From JAMCRD01 sp964633405 (lineage in GTDB: Bacteria; Patescibacteriota; Minisyncoccia; UBA6257; Colwellbacteraceae), in NCBI GenBank assembly GCA_964633405.1, contig CAZWFV010000007.1, positions 1 through 24,435 on the forward strand: a stretch of 24,435 bases of DNA, written 5' to 3'. Under the pieces are notes generated by a model. The model saw only the letters and a list, made by a program, of their open reading frames with translations. It was not told the DNA's origin and ran no database searches. How positions within the stretch are numbered: the stretch's first letter is position 1; each line of letters starts with the position of its first letter. A program made the position numbers and the translations under genes. This document shows positions 7,715-14,823 of this stretch, piece by piece.

Positions 7715-8472
7715 GCGTTTAGCACCTCACCCCCACTTCTGGTGACCAACACCGTGTCCTCGAAGTGAGCTGCCAGGCTACCGTCGCCGGTGACAAAGCT
7801 ATCGTCCTTAAGCTGCCTAATAGAGGCGCCGCCCGCGCTGATCATCGGCTCTATGGCAATGATCATACCGCTTTTAAGAACCATACCGGTATGCGGTTTA
7901 CCGAAGTTATATATAGCCGGCTCTTCATGAAGTTCATTGCCGACACCATGTCCAGTCAGACCCTCGATGACCCTGAATCCGGCGGCACTAACCGTACGCT
8001 CGATCGCAAACCCGATATCCCCCACCGTATTGCCGTCTTTGGCTATACGGACGCCCTCGCGTAGGGCTTTCTTGGTCACTTTGATCAACCTCAACCCCTC
8101 GCTACTTACCTTGTCGATCGGCACCGTAATAGCCGAGTCGCTTATCCCGCCTCTCCAATCAACACCCAAGTCCAGCTTAAGGACATCCCCAGATTTGAGG
8201 ATATACGGCGAGGGGCGACCGTGGACAATTACGTCGTTCACAGAGGTGCAAAGGGTGAACGGGTATCTTTGGCTGGCTCCGTAAGAACGGTAATTCAAGA
8301 AAGCCGGTTTACCACCCGCGCTTTCTATCAACTCTCTGGCCATGCGATCCAGTTCCATCAGACTTACCCCTGGAGAAACAACTGAGGCAAGTTTACGCAG
8401 AACGGCAGCCAGTATTTTGGCCGACTGACGGATACGGGAAACCTGCGGCGCGGTTTTTATAAGAGAGGTCAT
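7711..8472 (-). CDS. map: Methionine aminopeptidase, type I
   Basis: Removes the initiator methionine from nascent proteins as they leave the ribosome. The 253-residue protein has the pita-bread fold residues: substrate histidine in NDVIVHGRP, and metal ligands in LDLGVD, ISDSA, GHGVG, IEPM and FEDTV (Asp, Asp, His, Glu, Glu). There is no N-terminal zinc or SH3-binding extension, so it is the short type Ia form. It follows secY and adk as in the classical spc operon, and here it ends the cluster: no infA, rpmJ, rpsM, rpsK, rpsD, rpoA or rplQ follows. The 32-base gap before it holds a perfect TATAAT in an inverted repeat. The 3' end meets the plus-strand PEGA gene with a 4-base overlap and no visible terminator. 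Confidence 0.96.
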   Translation of the reverse strand: MTSLIKTAPQVSRIRQSAKILAAVLRKLASVVSPGVSLMELDRMARELIESAGGKPAFLNYRSYGASQRYPFTLCTSVNDVIVHGRPSPYILKSGDVLKLDLGVDWRGGISDSAITVPIDKVSSEGLRLIKVTKKALREGVRIAKDGNTVGDIGFAIERTVSAAGFRVIEGLTGHGVGNELHEEPAIYNFGKPHTGMVLKSGMIIAIEPMISAGGASIRQLKDDSFVTGDGSLAAHFEDTVLVTRSGGEVLNA

Positions 8473-8480
8473 GTAACAAT

Positions 8481-8497
8481 GCTATAAGAATTATAGC
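8481..8497. promoter_or_regulatory. Perfect inverted repeat containing a TATAAT, upstream of map
   Basis: GCTATAA (8481-8487), three bases, then TTATAGC (8491-8497) form a perfect 7-base-arm palindrome in the 32-base gap between adk and map. The minus strand reads TATAAT at 8495-8490, 17 bases before the map ATG, so it could be the -10 of an internal promoter. The -35 position (AGCATA) is poor. It could equally be an operator or a weak hairpin. Confidence 0.4.
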
Positions 8498-8504
8498 GGG
8501 GAGT

Positions 8505-9161
8505 CTATCGGATATGCTGCGAGATGCTGCCGAAAACTTCGGCGGGAGAGCGATTGCCTCTGATCTTTACTATTCTGTAGCCGCGTTCCTTTAGAAATTC
8601 GAATATCGGCTTGGTCCTGTCGATATACTGCTCGAACCGCCTTACTATAGCCTTCTTATTATCCAAACTCCTTTTAACCAACTTACCGCTACAAATCGGA
8701 CACTCTTTGTGTCTGACGTCTGAATGGATTATGACCGCACCGCACAATGAGCACACCCTGCGGTGGAGATTGCGGTAAACGGCCATCTCCTTGGGTACGT
8801 CGAGCGAGAAGAACACCAGATTCTTGCGGCCATACAGCCTCTCCAGCAGTGGTACCAGTCGTTCAGCTTCGTACAACGTCCTTGGCGAACCGCTGAAGAC
8901 AAGGCTCTCCTTGGCCTTAGATAATTTGGTTATCTTATCCTTGACGATACTGAACACCCAGGAAGGGGTATTCAGATAGCCAGCGTCAAACAGCTTGCGT
9001 TCATGCCTTATGGTCCTGTTTTTCTGCTTGTCCGGATCGTGGACCGTGTGTTCGATGAATTTCCCCGTATCGAAGTGAGTGAAACCATAGTGGTGTTCGA
9101 GCAGCGTAGCCTGCATCCCCTTGCCCGCACCAGGAGAACCATATATAGCGACGGCCTTCAT
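8505..9161 (-). CDS. adk: Adenylate kinase-family nucleoside monophosphate kinase, divergent, zinc-type lid
   Basis: P-loop kinase expected to interconvert AMP, ADP and ATP. The P-loop GSPGAGKG is at residues 8-15. The lid carries a zinc ribbon with C137, C140, C154 and C157, as in Gram-positive-type Adk. Lid and phosphate-binding arginines are present (HRRV near 134-136, KRSLD at 163-167, VRR at 173-175). Two normally invariant features differ: the AMP-binding STGDMLR segment reads DTGKFIE (Glu37 at the Arg position), and DGFPRT reads SGSPRT (Ser90 at the Mg2+-linked Asp, with the Arg kept). Its position between secY and map is the classical place of adk. Substrate preference or activity may therefore have shifted. 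The gap to secY is ten A/T bases. Confidence 0.82.
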   Translation of the reverse strand: MKAVAIYGSPGAGKGMQATLLEHHYGFTHFDTGKFIEHTVHDPDKQKNRTIRHERKLFDAGYLNTPSWVFSIVKDKITKLSKAKESLVFSGSPRTLYEAERLVPLLERLYGRKNLVFFSLDVPKEMAVYRNLHRRVCSLCGAVIIHSDVRHKECPICSGKLVKRSLDNKKAIVRRFEQYIDRTKPIFEFLKERGYRIVKIRGNRSPAEVFGSISQHIR

Positions 9162-9171
9162 TATTTATATA

Positions 9172-10449
9172 TTACCTTATACCTTCGTATTCGCGAACGG
9201 TCAGTTGTGAATCAACTTGTTCGGCGATTTCCAAGGCGACAGCCACGACTATAAGCAAGGCTATGCCGCCAACGGTCAGAGACTGAGTGTTTGTAAAAAC
9301 CTGGGTGATAAGTGGAAGCACGGCTACGACTGCTAGAAATATGCCCCCGAATAAAGTTATTCTAGAGCTTACTTTGCTGAGGTACTGGGACGTGGGATCA
9401 CCGGGTCTCAGTCCTGGAACAAAGCCGCCGCTCCGCTGAAGGTTCTTAGCTATCTCCTTTGGCTCGAAGGTTATAGCCGTATAGAAGTAAGTGAATATAA
9501 ACACCAGCAGGAAGTAAGTTAGAGTATAAGCGATATGATTGGCCAGCAAGCCGTTGGCTAAATTGATGATCACGGTGCCTATATGGACGGAGAAGGCGGA
9601 GACTATATTGCCCAGGACTTGGGGCACTATCAGTACGGATATCGCAAAGATTATCGGGATTACCCCGGCCTGGTTGACCTTAAGCGGCAAGTAGGTCGAA
9701 ACGCCGCCGTAGACTCTATTTCCCCTTATGCGCTTAGCGTAGGATACAGGTATCTTGCGCACTCCTTCGTTCAGCAATACCACCCCGGCAGTCACTACTA
9801 AACTTAAAACAAGGAATACAACATAACCGGGCACGGAACCCGGGGTATTGCGCATGATGAATAATGCATCACCGAACGCGGTCGGTATTGTAGCGATGAT
9901 GCCGGCGAATATCAGAATAGACACGCCGTTACCTATTTTCTGCTCCGTGATCAATTCACCGAACCATAACAGAATCATCGAACCAGCCGTAGCCACGAGC
10001 ACACTGACCAATGCCTGCTCCCAACTCAGGCCGGTTATCACTTTCTGCGACCGCAGCAAGCTCAGAAAGCCATAAGACTGAAGCAGCGCCAGAGGTACGG
10101 TCAAATAACGGGAATAACGGTTGAATTTAGCCTGTCCGGCACTTCCCTCCTCATAATACATGGCCTTCAGGTTGGGAAATATCATGGTCAGAAGCTGCAT
10201 TATAATGGTGGCGGTAATGTACGGTCCAAGGCCCAACATAGCTATAGAGACCGTAGATAGGCTGCCCCCTAAGAATATGCTGGCATAACCCAAGGCTTGG
10301 TTATTGGATAACAACTGCCTCATGGCCGCCTGGTCTACCCCAGGGATAGGTATAGCTGACAAAATACGATAACAGATCAAAATCCCCGCAACTATGAGTA
10401 CTTTGTTGCGTAGATCCTTTATCCTGAAGATACTAAGAATTTTTCCCAT
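9172..10449 (-). CDS. secY: Protein translocase subunit SecY
   Basis: Channel-forming subunit of the Sec translocon in the cytoplasmic membrane. The 425-residue protein has ten hydrophobic segments and family landmarks: ILSAIPIPGVDQ in the first helix and plug region, LGLGPYITATIIMQLL, the cytoplasmic C4-C5 loop region RKIPVSYAKRIRGNR, QAGVIPIIFAIS, and the C5 loop PKEIAKNLQRSGGFVPGLRPG near residues 335-355. The start lies 17 bases inside rplO, so translation is probably coupled to the ribosomal genes upstream. It is followed after ten bases by adk. Length and key loops are ordinary, so the channel looks intact. Confidence 0.97.
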   Translation of the reverse strand: MGKILSIFRIKDLRNKVLIVAGILICYRILSAIPIPGVDQAAMRQLLSNNQALGYASIFLGGSLSTVSIAMLGLGPYITATIIMQLLTMIFPNLKAMYYEEGSAGQAKFNRYSRYLTVPLALLQSYGFLSLLRSQKVITGLSWEQALVSVLVATAGSMILLWFGELITEQKIGNGVSILIFAGIIATIPTAFGDALFIMRNTPGSVPGYVVFLVLSLVVTAGVVLLNEGVRKIPVSYAKRIRGNRVYGGVSTYLPLKVNQAGVIPIIFAISVLIVPQVLGNIVSAFSVHIGTVIINLANGLLANHIAYTLTYFLLVFIFTYFYTAITFEPKEIAKNLQRSGGFVPGLRPGDPTSQYLSKVSSRITLFGGIFLAVVAVLPLITQVFTNTQSLTVGGIALLIVVAVALEIAEQVDSQLTVREYEGIR

Positions 10450-10726
10450 CTGCAGATGACTTTCCGGCCTTAGCCTTATTAGTCCTGTGCTCCTTGCGTT
10501 TCTTGGCTAGTTCTCTAGCTATATTAACATTTAAGGCTACGTTGCCGACACCGCGAAGCTTGGGGAGTCTCTGTATGAAATCACGCTCAGCCGGACGAAT
10601 CCGGTGACCAGCACGAGCGTGTTGTCCCTTGGTTCCCCTGCCAGAGAAAGTGCCTCGTTTGCCGCCACGGCCGACACGCTTGCTGGAAGAAAGAGGATGG
10701 GTCGGTTTTAACTGATGTAACTGCAT
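10433..10726 (-). CDS. rplO: Large-subunit ribosomal protein uL15, lacking the C-terminal domain
   Basis: The N-terminal half is clearly uL15: the glycine/arginine-rich rRNA-threading part (KRVGRGGKRGTFSGRGTKGQ), HRIRPAERDFIQRLPKLRG, ending near residue 61. In usual bacterial uL15 (about 145 residues) a globular C-terminal domain of about 80 residues follows. Here only about 36 mostly lysine-rich residues follow before TAG at 10433-10435, total 97. A frameshift cannot hide the missing domain, because the secY ATG is already at 10447-10449, so no room is left. The rpsE stop is one base upstream, with no rpmD (uL30) between them as in most bacteria. Identity is sure; the truncation appears genuine. 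Confidence 0.9.
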   Translation of the reverse strand: MQLHQLKPTHPLSSSKRVGRGGKRGTFSGRGTKGQHARAGHRIRPAERDFIQRLPKLRGVGNVALNVNIARELAKKRKEHRTNKAKAGKSSADGKNS

Positions 10727-10727
10727 A

Positions 10728-11234
10728 TTATCCCTGCTTTACCTCGGTTTGGTTCTCGGTCTTTGCAACGGGTTCGTTCCACGTGCGGATTGACTCCAAC
10801 GCCCCCAGTGTGGCCATAGCCGTCGTCAGTTTATTCGTAGTTGTACCCAGACACTTAGCGGTAGCATCACGTATGCCAGCCAATTTCAGCACTATACGTG
10901 CGGCGCCGCCAGCCATAAGTCCATGACCAGAACGAGCTGGCTTAATAATTATCTTGGCGGCACTGAACTTAAACTCGACTTCATGCGGAATCGTACCGTC
11001 CTTAAGTGGTACCTTAACCAGATTCTTCTTCGCGTTATGCCGAGCTTTCTGGATAGACTGCTGGAGGTCGATTCCCTTGCCCATACCGACACCGACTCGT
11101 CCCTTCAGGTCGCCGATAACAACAGTTGAGCGGAAACGGAAACGTTTGCCTCCGGCCATAACCCTGGTGACACGTCGCGTCTCCAAGGTCTTATCCTTGA
11201 ACTCATCTTTGGTTATATTCCTGAATTCCCTCAT
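10728..11234 (-). CDS. rpsE: Small-subunit ribosomal protein uS5
   Basis: uS5 sits near the mRNA entry site of the 30S subunit and supports decoding accuracy. The 168-residue length is usual. Motifs: RVTRVMAGGKRFRFRSTVVIGD in the double-stranded-RNA-binding-like N domain, GRVGVGMGKG, then the C domain with IIIKPARSGHGLMAGGAARIVLKLAGI and CLGTTTNKLTTAMATL. It starts 2 bases after rplR and ends 1 base before rplO. The uL30 gene that usually lies between rpsE and rplO is missing. Confidence 0.97.
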   Translation of the reverse strand: MREFRNITKDEFKDKTLETRRVTRVMAGGKRFRFRSTVVIGDLKGRVGVGMGKGIDLQQSIQKARHNAKKNLVKVPLKDGTIPHEVEFKFSAAKIIIKPARSGHGLMAGGAARIVLKLAGIRDATAKCLGTTTNKLTTAMATLGALESIRTWNEPVAKTENQTEVKQG

Positions 11235-11236
11235 TT

Positions 11237-11593
11237 CTATATCTTTATTCCATCTTTGCGCATGGCGTCAGTCACAGCTTTCACTCTACCATGATAACGA
11301 TATCTGCCACGATCAAGGATAACCGACTTTATGCCTGCTTTCTTTGCTTTCTGAGCCAACAATTCGCCTACAGTTGCGGCCTGAGTCATTTTCTTAACGG
11401 CCCTTGCCGCCTTTAGTTCCTTGGATGACGCAGATAATACCGTCACTCCTTTAGTGTCATCGATCAACTGTATGTATATATTGCGGTTGCTGCGGAACAC
11501 GGAAAGGCGCGGTAAATCCGCAGTGCCGTTTATCTTAGCCCGAGTTCTTGCCGCCCTTCTCTCTCTTATTATGTTCTGTTGTTTGATTCTCAT
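11237..11593 (-). CDS. rplR: Large-subunit ribosomal protein uL18
   Basis: 5S rRNA-binding protein of the central protuberance. At 118 residues it has the usual length, with the basic N-terminus RERRAARTRAKINGTADLPRLSVFRSNRNIYIQ, the ALTP-like segment and the conserved C-terminal part VILDRGRYRYHGRVKAVTDAMR. It lies between rplF (6-base gap) and rpsE (2-base gap). Nothing appears shortened, in contrast with its 5S partner uL5 in the same cluster. Confidence 0.97.
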   Translation of the reverse strand: MRIKQQNIIRERRAARTRAKINGTADLPRLSVFRSNRNIYIQLIDDTKGVTVLSASSKELKAARAVKKMTQAATVGELLAQKAKKAGIKSVILDRGRYRYHGRVKAVTDAMRKDGIKI

Positions 11594-11599
11594 TTAAGC

Positions 11600-12166
11600 T
11601 TATTTCTTAGCTGCACCGCCGGCCCCACCGGTACTGACGGCTTTCTTGCCTGCCTTACGACGAACGATCTCATCGGAATAACGTATCCCCTTACCCTTAT
11701 AAGGTTCCGGCTTCTTCAACTTACGGATCTGAGCGGCTACATCCCCGACCTGAACCGTATCTGATCCAGATATCCTAATCACGTTCTTTTCAGTGGCTAT
11801 CTTCACCCCAGGCGGTATGGGGAAACGGACCTGATGGGATAAACCTATATTCAGAACTAGGTTAGATCCTTGAACCTCTGCGCGGAAACCAATTCCCTCG
11901 ATTATCAACTCCTTGCTAAAGTCCGTGGTGGCGCCGGTTACAGCGTTCTGAATTAGCGCGCGCATCGTCCCCCAATTGCTGCGGATTTGCTTGGACTCGT
12001 TGTCGGGGACGACGGTTAAGGAATTTCCGTCAATGGTCAACTTGAGCCCCTTGAGTATGGTTAGTTCGGCTTTACCGTTAGGGCCTTCCACTTTGATGGA
12101 GTCGGCGCTGATTTGCACCTTAACGTTGTCCGGTACTGTTATTGGTTTTTTACCTATCTTAGACAT
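11600..12166 (-). CDS. rplF: Large-subunit ribosomal protein uL6
   Basis: uL6 lies near the factor-binding site of the 50S subunit. I chose the ATG at 12164-12166, giving 188 residues and the standard start MSKIGKKPITVP. A longer in-frame start at 12217 would run into rpsH and add residues with no homology. Two uL6 repeats are visible, with VEGPNGKAELTI, GIGFRAEVQGSNLVLNIGLSH and the C-terminal signature KKPEPYKGKGIRYSDEIVRRKAGK. The last 17 or so residues form a Gly/Ala/Lys-rich tail beyond the usual end (about 177). The gap to rpsH is 10 bases. Confidence 0.96.
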   Translation of the reverse strand: MSKIGKKPITVPDNVKVQISADSIKVEGPNGKAELTILKGLKLTIDGNSLTVVPDNESKQIRSNWGTMRALIQNAVTGATTDFSKELIIEGIGFRAEVQGSNLVLNIGLSHQVRFPIPPGVKIATEKNVIRISGSDTVQVGDVAAQIRKLKKPEPYKGKGIRYSDEIVRRKAGKKAVSTGGAGGAAKK

Positions 12167-12176
12167 GTTGCTTGAA

Positions 12177-12560
12177 TTACCAGATTTCAAATAATATTTC
12201 GCCACCCAACTTACCACGTCTGGCGTCGTGATTGCTTTTTATCCCCGACGGGGTCGAGATTATGTAGCGTCCGTTGCCACGTCGGGAGGCTTTGATGTCA
12301 CGGTAACCGGAATACATCCGGCGAGACGGCTTACTGATCAATTTGATGCCGTTGATTGCTGGTCGGCCCTGCTCATCGTACTTCAAATCAACATCGATGA
12401 TGCGCTTTACGCCCCGTCCTTTGCGAGTCGCGCCGGTCAGGTAACCGTACTTAACGAGGGCATCTAATACAGCCATATCCATGCTGGAGTACGGAATCTT
12501 TACCCGATCCATCTTACGGGTTAAAGCATTATCAATTCTTGAGAGTATGCTGTATACCAT
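12177..12560 (-). CDS. rpsH: Small-subunit ribosomal protein uS8
   Basis: Primary 16S rRNA binder in the central domain; in E. coli it also represses the spc operon. The ATG at 12558-12560 gives 127 residues, 2 bases after the rpsN stop; a TTG three codons earlier is less likely. N-terminal MVYSILSRIDNALTRK and the C-terminal rRNA-binding segment ISTPSGIKSNHDARRGKLGGEILFEIW are typical. No spc-type S8-binding hairpin was recognised next to rplE, but I did not fold the mRNA. Confidence 0.96.
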   Translation of the reverse strand: MVYSILSRIDNALTRKMDRVKIPYSSMDMAVLDALVKYGYLTGATRKGRGVKRIIDVDLKYDEQGRPAINGIKLISKPSRRMYSGYRDIKASRRGNGRYIISTPSGIKSNHDARRGKLGGEILFEIW

Positions 12561-12562
12561 TC

Positions 12563-12748
12563 CTACCAAGAGGCCTTTTTAACCCCGGGGATTCTTCCGC
12601 GTTCAGCCAATTCCCTGAAACAGATGCGGCACAGGCCGAAATCGCGCATGTATCCTCGCTTGCGGCCGCAGCGCCAACAACGCCTCACTATCCGAGTCGA
12701 ATATTTAGGCTTCTTCTTTGCTCTGGCTATGACTGAACTTTTGGCCAT
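12563..12748 (-). CDS. rpsN: Small-subunit ribosomal protein uS14, zinc-binding short form
   Basis: Protein of the 30S head. The short 61-residue type with a zinc ribbon is encoded: CWRCGRKRG at C24/C27 and LCRICFRELAERG at C40/C43, ending IPGVKKASW. This is the C+ form typical of Gram-positive bacteria and of Candidate Phyla Radiation genomes, not the 100-residue zinc-free form of enterobacteria. It lies 1 base after rplE and 2 bases before rpsH. Confidence 0.96.
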   Translation of the reverse strand: MAKSSVIARAKKKPKYSTRIVRRCWRCGRKRGYMRDFGLCRICFRELAERGRIPGVKKASW

Positions 12749-12749
12749 T

Positions 12750-13229
12750 TTATTTAGCTTTTATTGGCAAGCCTATACTGCGGAAGAATTCTATCCCCTC
12801 TTCCTTAGTCTTGGTGTCCGTCACCAATGTGACCTGCAATCCAAAGTTGACCTTGGATGTCTCAGCGTTGATTTCTGGAAAAACAGTGTACTCACGGAAC
12901 CCTACTGTCAAATTGCCGCGTTTGTCGAAATTCTTCAAGTCTATGCCACGAAAATCCCTTACGCGCGGTATGCTTATATTAACCATCCTTTTAAGGAAGT
13001 CATTCATCCTTTTGCCGCGGAGCGTAGTTATAAGGCCAACCGTCTCCCCTTGCCTTAGTTTGAATGTAGCAATCGACTTCTTGGCCGGGCGCGCAGCCGA
13101 TCTCTGGCCGGTAATCAACCCGAGCTCCTCGACGATAGCCGGTAGGATTTTCTCTTCAAATTGCGGATTCTGACGAAGCCTGCCGACACCGGCCGATACC
13201 ACAATTTTGTCTAAATGGTTGCGTTGCAT
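12750..13229 (-). CDS. rplE: Large-subunit ribosomal protein uL5, N-terminally short
   Basis: 5S rRNA binder that contacts the P-site tRNA and the 30S head. The body is well conserved: KIVVSAGVGRLRQNP, TGQRSAARPAKKSIATFKLRQGE, TLRGKRMNDFLKRMVNISIPRVRDFRG and FPEI. Only 159 residues are encoded against about 179. The roughly 20-residue N-terminal helix (the usual ...YYKDEVVKKL... part) is missing. This is not a start-choice artefact: two codons before the ATG at 13227-13229 there is an in-frame TAA. The first 19 bases overlap the end of rplX in another frame. Identity is firm. Confidence 0.95.
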   Translation of the reverse strand: MQRNHLDKIVVSAGVGRLRQNPQFEEKILPAIVEELGLITGQRSAARPAKKSIATFKLRQGETVGLITTLRGKRMNDFLKRMVNISIPRVRDFRGIDLKNFDKRGNLTVGFREYTVFPEINAETSKVNFGLQVTLVTDTKTKEEGIEFFRSIGLPIKAK

Positions 13230-13519
13230 TGCTTACAATATCTCTCTTTACGACCCTGTTTTATGGCGCGTAAACCCAGTCTGCTTGGCTTACCGCAGGC
13301 GGGGCAAACTATCATAATGTTGGAAACTGGAATTGGCTTGGGTAACTTAACCAACTGTCCTTTCTCATTGGTATTCTTAGGGCGGATAGTTTTCTGATGG
13401 AGGTTGATGCCCTCTATGGTCAGTAGTTTCCCCATTGGGAAGACCTTAACGACCTTACCAGACTTGCTGCGGTCCTTGCCCTTTATGACTATTACATTAT
13501 CTCCTTTCTTTATCTTCAT
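13211..13519 (-). CDS. rplX: Large-subunit ribosomal protein uL24, zinc-ribbon form
   Basis: Assembly-initiator protein of the 50S subunit located near the tunnel exit. The 102-residue sequence shows the KOW motif (KKGDNVIVIKGKDRSKSGKVVKVFP), GINLHQKTIRP, and a C-terminal four-cysteine ribbon (CPACG and CKQC) that is present in many but not all bacterial uL24 proteins. The tail overlaps the first 19 bases of rplE. The 10-base gap to rplN contains no Shine-Dalgarno-like motif. Confidence 0.96.
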   Translation of the reverse strand: MKIKKGDNVIVIKGKDRSKSGKVVKVFPMGKLLTIEGINLHQKTIRPKNTNEKGQLVKLPKPIPVSNIMIVCPACGKPSRLGLRAIKQGRKERYCKQCNATI

Positions 13520-13529
13520 TGCTTTGAAA

Positions 13530-13895
13530 TTAGACTATCTCTTGTGCCAGTGAAATAACCTTGTCGTAGCCGAGTTCCTTAAGCTCTCTGGGTAGTGGGC
13601 CGAAAATTCGGGTACCTATGGGCTCGCCCTTGTCGACGATGATTACCGCATTCTCATCGAAGCGCACATAGCTGCCGTCCTGACGGCGGATCGGCGCCTT
13701 GGTCCTTATGACCAGGGCGTGCACTATATCTTTCTTCTTCAGGCTCTTCCTGGGTTCCGCTGACTGTACTGAAGCGATTATGGTCTCACCTAAACGTGCA
13801 TAGCGTTTGCGACCGCCTCCTAACACGCGGAAGCAACGCACAACCCTTGCTCCGGAATTGTCAGCGACCTTCAATATAGAGCGTTCCTGAATCAT
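13530..13895 (-). CDS. rplN: Large-subunit ribosomal protein uL14
   Basis: Subunit-interface protein that contributes to bridges with the 30S and to silencing-factor binding. At 121 residues it is standard, with MIQERSILKVADNSGARVVRCFRVLGG at the start and the C-terminal VDKGEPIGTRIFGPLPRELK. A GAGG lies 8 bases before the ATG inside the end of rpsQ, one of the few Shine-Dalgarno-like motifs in the cluster. Gap to rpsQ is 2 bases. Confidence 0.97.
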   Translation of the reverse strand: MIQERSILKVADNSGARVVRCFRVLGGGRKRYARLGETIIASVQSAEPRKSLKKKDIVHALVIRTKAPIRRQDGSYVRFDENAVIIVDKGEPIGTRIFGPLPRELKELGYDKVISLAQEIV

Positions 13896-13897
13896 AT

Positions 13898-14182
13898 CTA
13901 TTCCTCAATATTCTTTTGAACCGAGACGCTACCGATTTTCTCCACGATCCTAAATCGCTTATGGCGTGAAATGGGCCTCGTTTCCTCAATCACAACCACA
14001 TCGCCCATCTTATAAGAGTTCTTCTCATCGTGTGCCTTAATCCTCGAGGTAATATGGTAGTGCTCCTTATATTTGGGGTGGAACTTGGAGAGGGTTATCG
14101 CAACTACCCGTGTCTTCGACATTTTATCGGAGACCACAACGCCTTCCAAACGCCTATGCATACTTGATTTGTTCTCTGTCAT
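13898..14182 (-). CDS. rpsQ: Small-subunit ribosomal protein uS17
   Basis: Early 16S rRNA binder of the 30S body. The ATG at 14180-14182 gives 94 residues and leaves 1 base to rpmC; a GTG five codons upstream is an alternative. The family core is clear: RRLEGVVVSDKMSKTRVVAITLSKFHPKYKEHY, KAHDEKNSYKMGDVVVIEETRPISRHKRFRIVE. It is slightly longer than E. coli uS17 (84 residues) owing to both ends. Confidence 0.95.
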   Translation of the reverse strand: MTENKSSMHRRLEGVVVSDKMSKTRVVAITLSKFHPKYKEHYHITSRIKAHDEKNSYKMGDVVVIEETRPISRHKRFRIVEKIGSVSVQKNIEE

Positions 14183-14183
14183 T

Positions 14184-14393
14184 TTATGGATTCCCACTCT
14201 TGGCTTTTTGATTGAGGAATGTCATCAGGCGAGCTATCTTCTTGCGCGTTTCCGAAACGGTCTTTATGTCCTTGACCTTCCCGGCAGCCAAGTCGAATTT
14301 AAGTCCGCGCAATTCTTCTCTTGCGGTATACAGCACCCTTTCCATCTCCTCGGAGGCCATATCTTTTAGTTTTTGGATATCGTTCTTTTTCAT
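14184..14393 (-). CDS. rpmC: Large-subunit ribosomal protein uL29
   Basis: Small helical protein at the tunnel exit, next to uL23, forming part of the docking site for targeting factors. The ATG at 14391-14393 gives 69 residues; a TTG two codons upstream is unlikely. A two-helix hairpin is visible with MASEEMERVLYTAREELRGLKFDLAAGK and the signature VKDIKTVSETRKKIARLMTFLNQK. It is 13 bases after rplP. Confidence 0.94.
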   Translation of the reverse strand: MKKNDIQKLKDMASEEMERVLYTAREELRGLKFDLAAGKVKDIKTVSETRKKIARLMTFLNQKAKSGNP

Positions 14394-14406
14394 CTTCAAA
14401 TGGATG

Positions 14407-14817
14407 TTAAGCGCTAACTACCCTGGTCTTAATGGGCAACTTGTGTCCGGCCAAAGTAAGGGCTTCGTGAGCCATCTCCTTCGGAATGCCGTCCACCTCG
14501 AATATTATCCTTCCAGGCCTGACCGGGAAGACATAATGATCGACTGCGCCCTTTCCTCCGCCCATAGTCACTTCGGGGGGTCTCTGGGTAACCGGCTTAT
14601 CGGGGAAGACGCGTATCCATAGGCGTCCTTGACGCTTCAAGAAATTTGTCACTGTGCGGCGCCCCGCCTCAAGCTGCTTAGAGGTGACCCAAGCCTGTTC
14701 CAGGGCTTGTAAACCATATGAACCGTAGGCAACGGTCAAACCACGCGTCTCAGTTGTGCGCTTCCTTGAACGGCCCTTGTGCCACTTGCGGTGTTTTACT
14801 TTTTTCGGAATAAGCAT
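14407..14817 (-). CDS. rplP: Large-subunit ribosomal protein uL16
   Basis: uL16 helps to shape the A-site tRNA pocket and is assembled late. The 136-residue protein is standard: MLIPKKVKHRKWHKGR, TVAYGSYGLQALEQAWVTSKQLEAGRRT, KPVTQRPPEVTMGGGKGAVDHYV and KLPIKTRVV. The arginine-containing RPPEVTMGGGKG loop, target of hydroxylation in some bacteria, is intact. Gap to rpsC is 6 bases. Confidence 0.97.
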   Translation of the reverse strand: MLIPKKVKHRKWHKGRSRKRTTETRGLTVAYGSYGLQALEQAWVTSKQLEAGRRTVTNFLKRQGRLWIRVFPDKPVTQRPPEVTMGGGKGAVDHYVFPVRPGRIIFEVDGIPKEMAHEALTLAGHKLPIKTRVVSA

Positions 14818-14823
14818 GATAGA

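Noticed and set aside
10433..10726. Short uL15 explained by a frameshift or sequencing error
   Set aside because: secY starts 17 bases inside the end of rplO, so no sequence remains that could encode the missing domain.
12624..13058. Plus-strand open frame of 144 codons across rpsN and rplE
   Set aside because: Antisense shadow of conserved genes with no homology or start signals.
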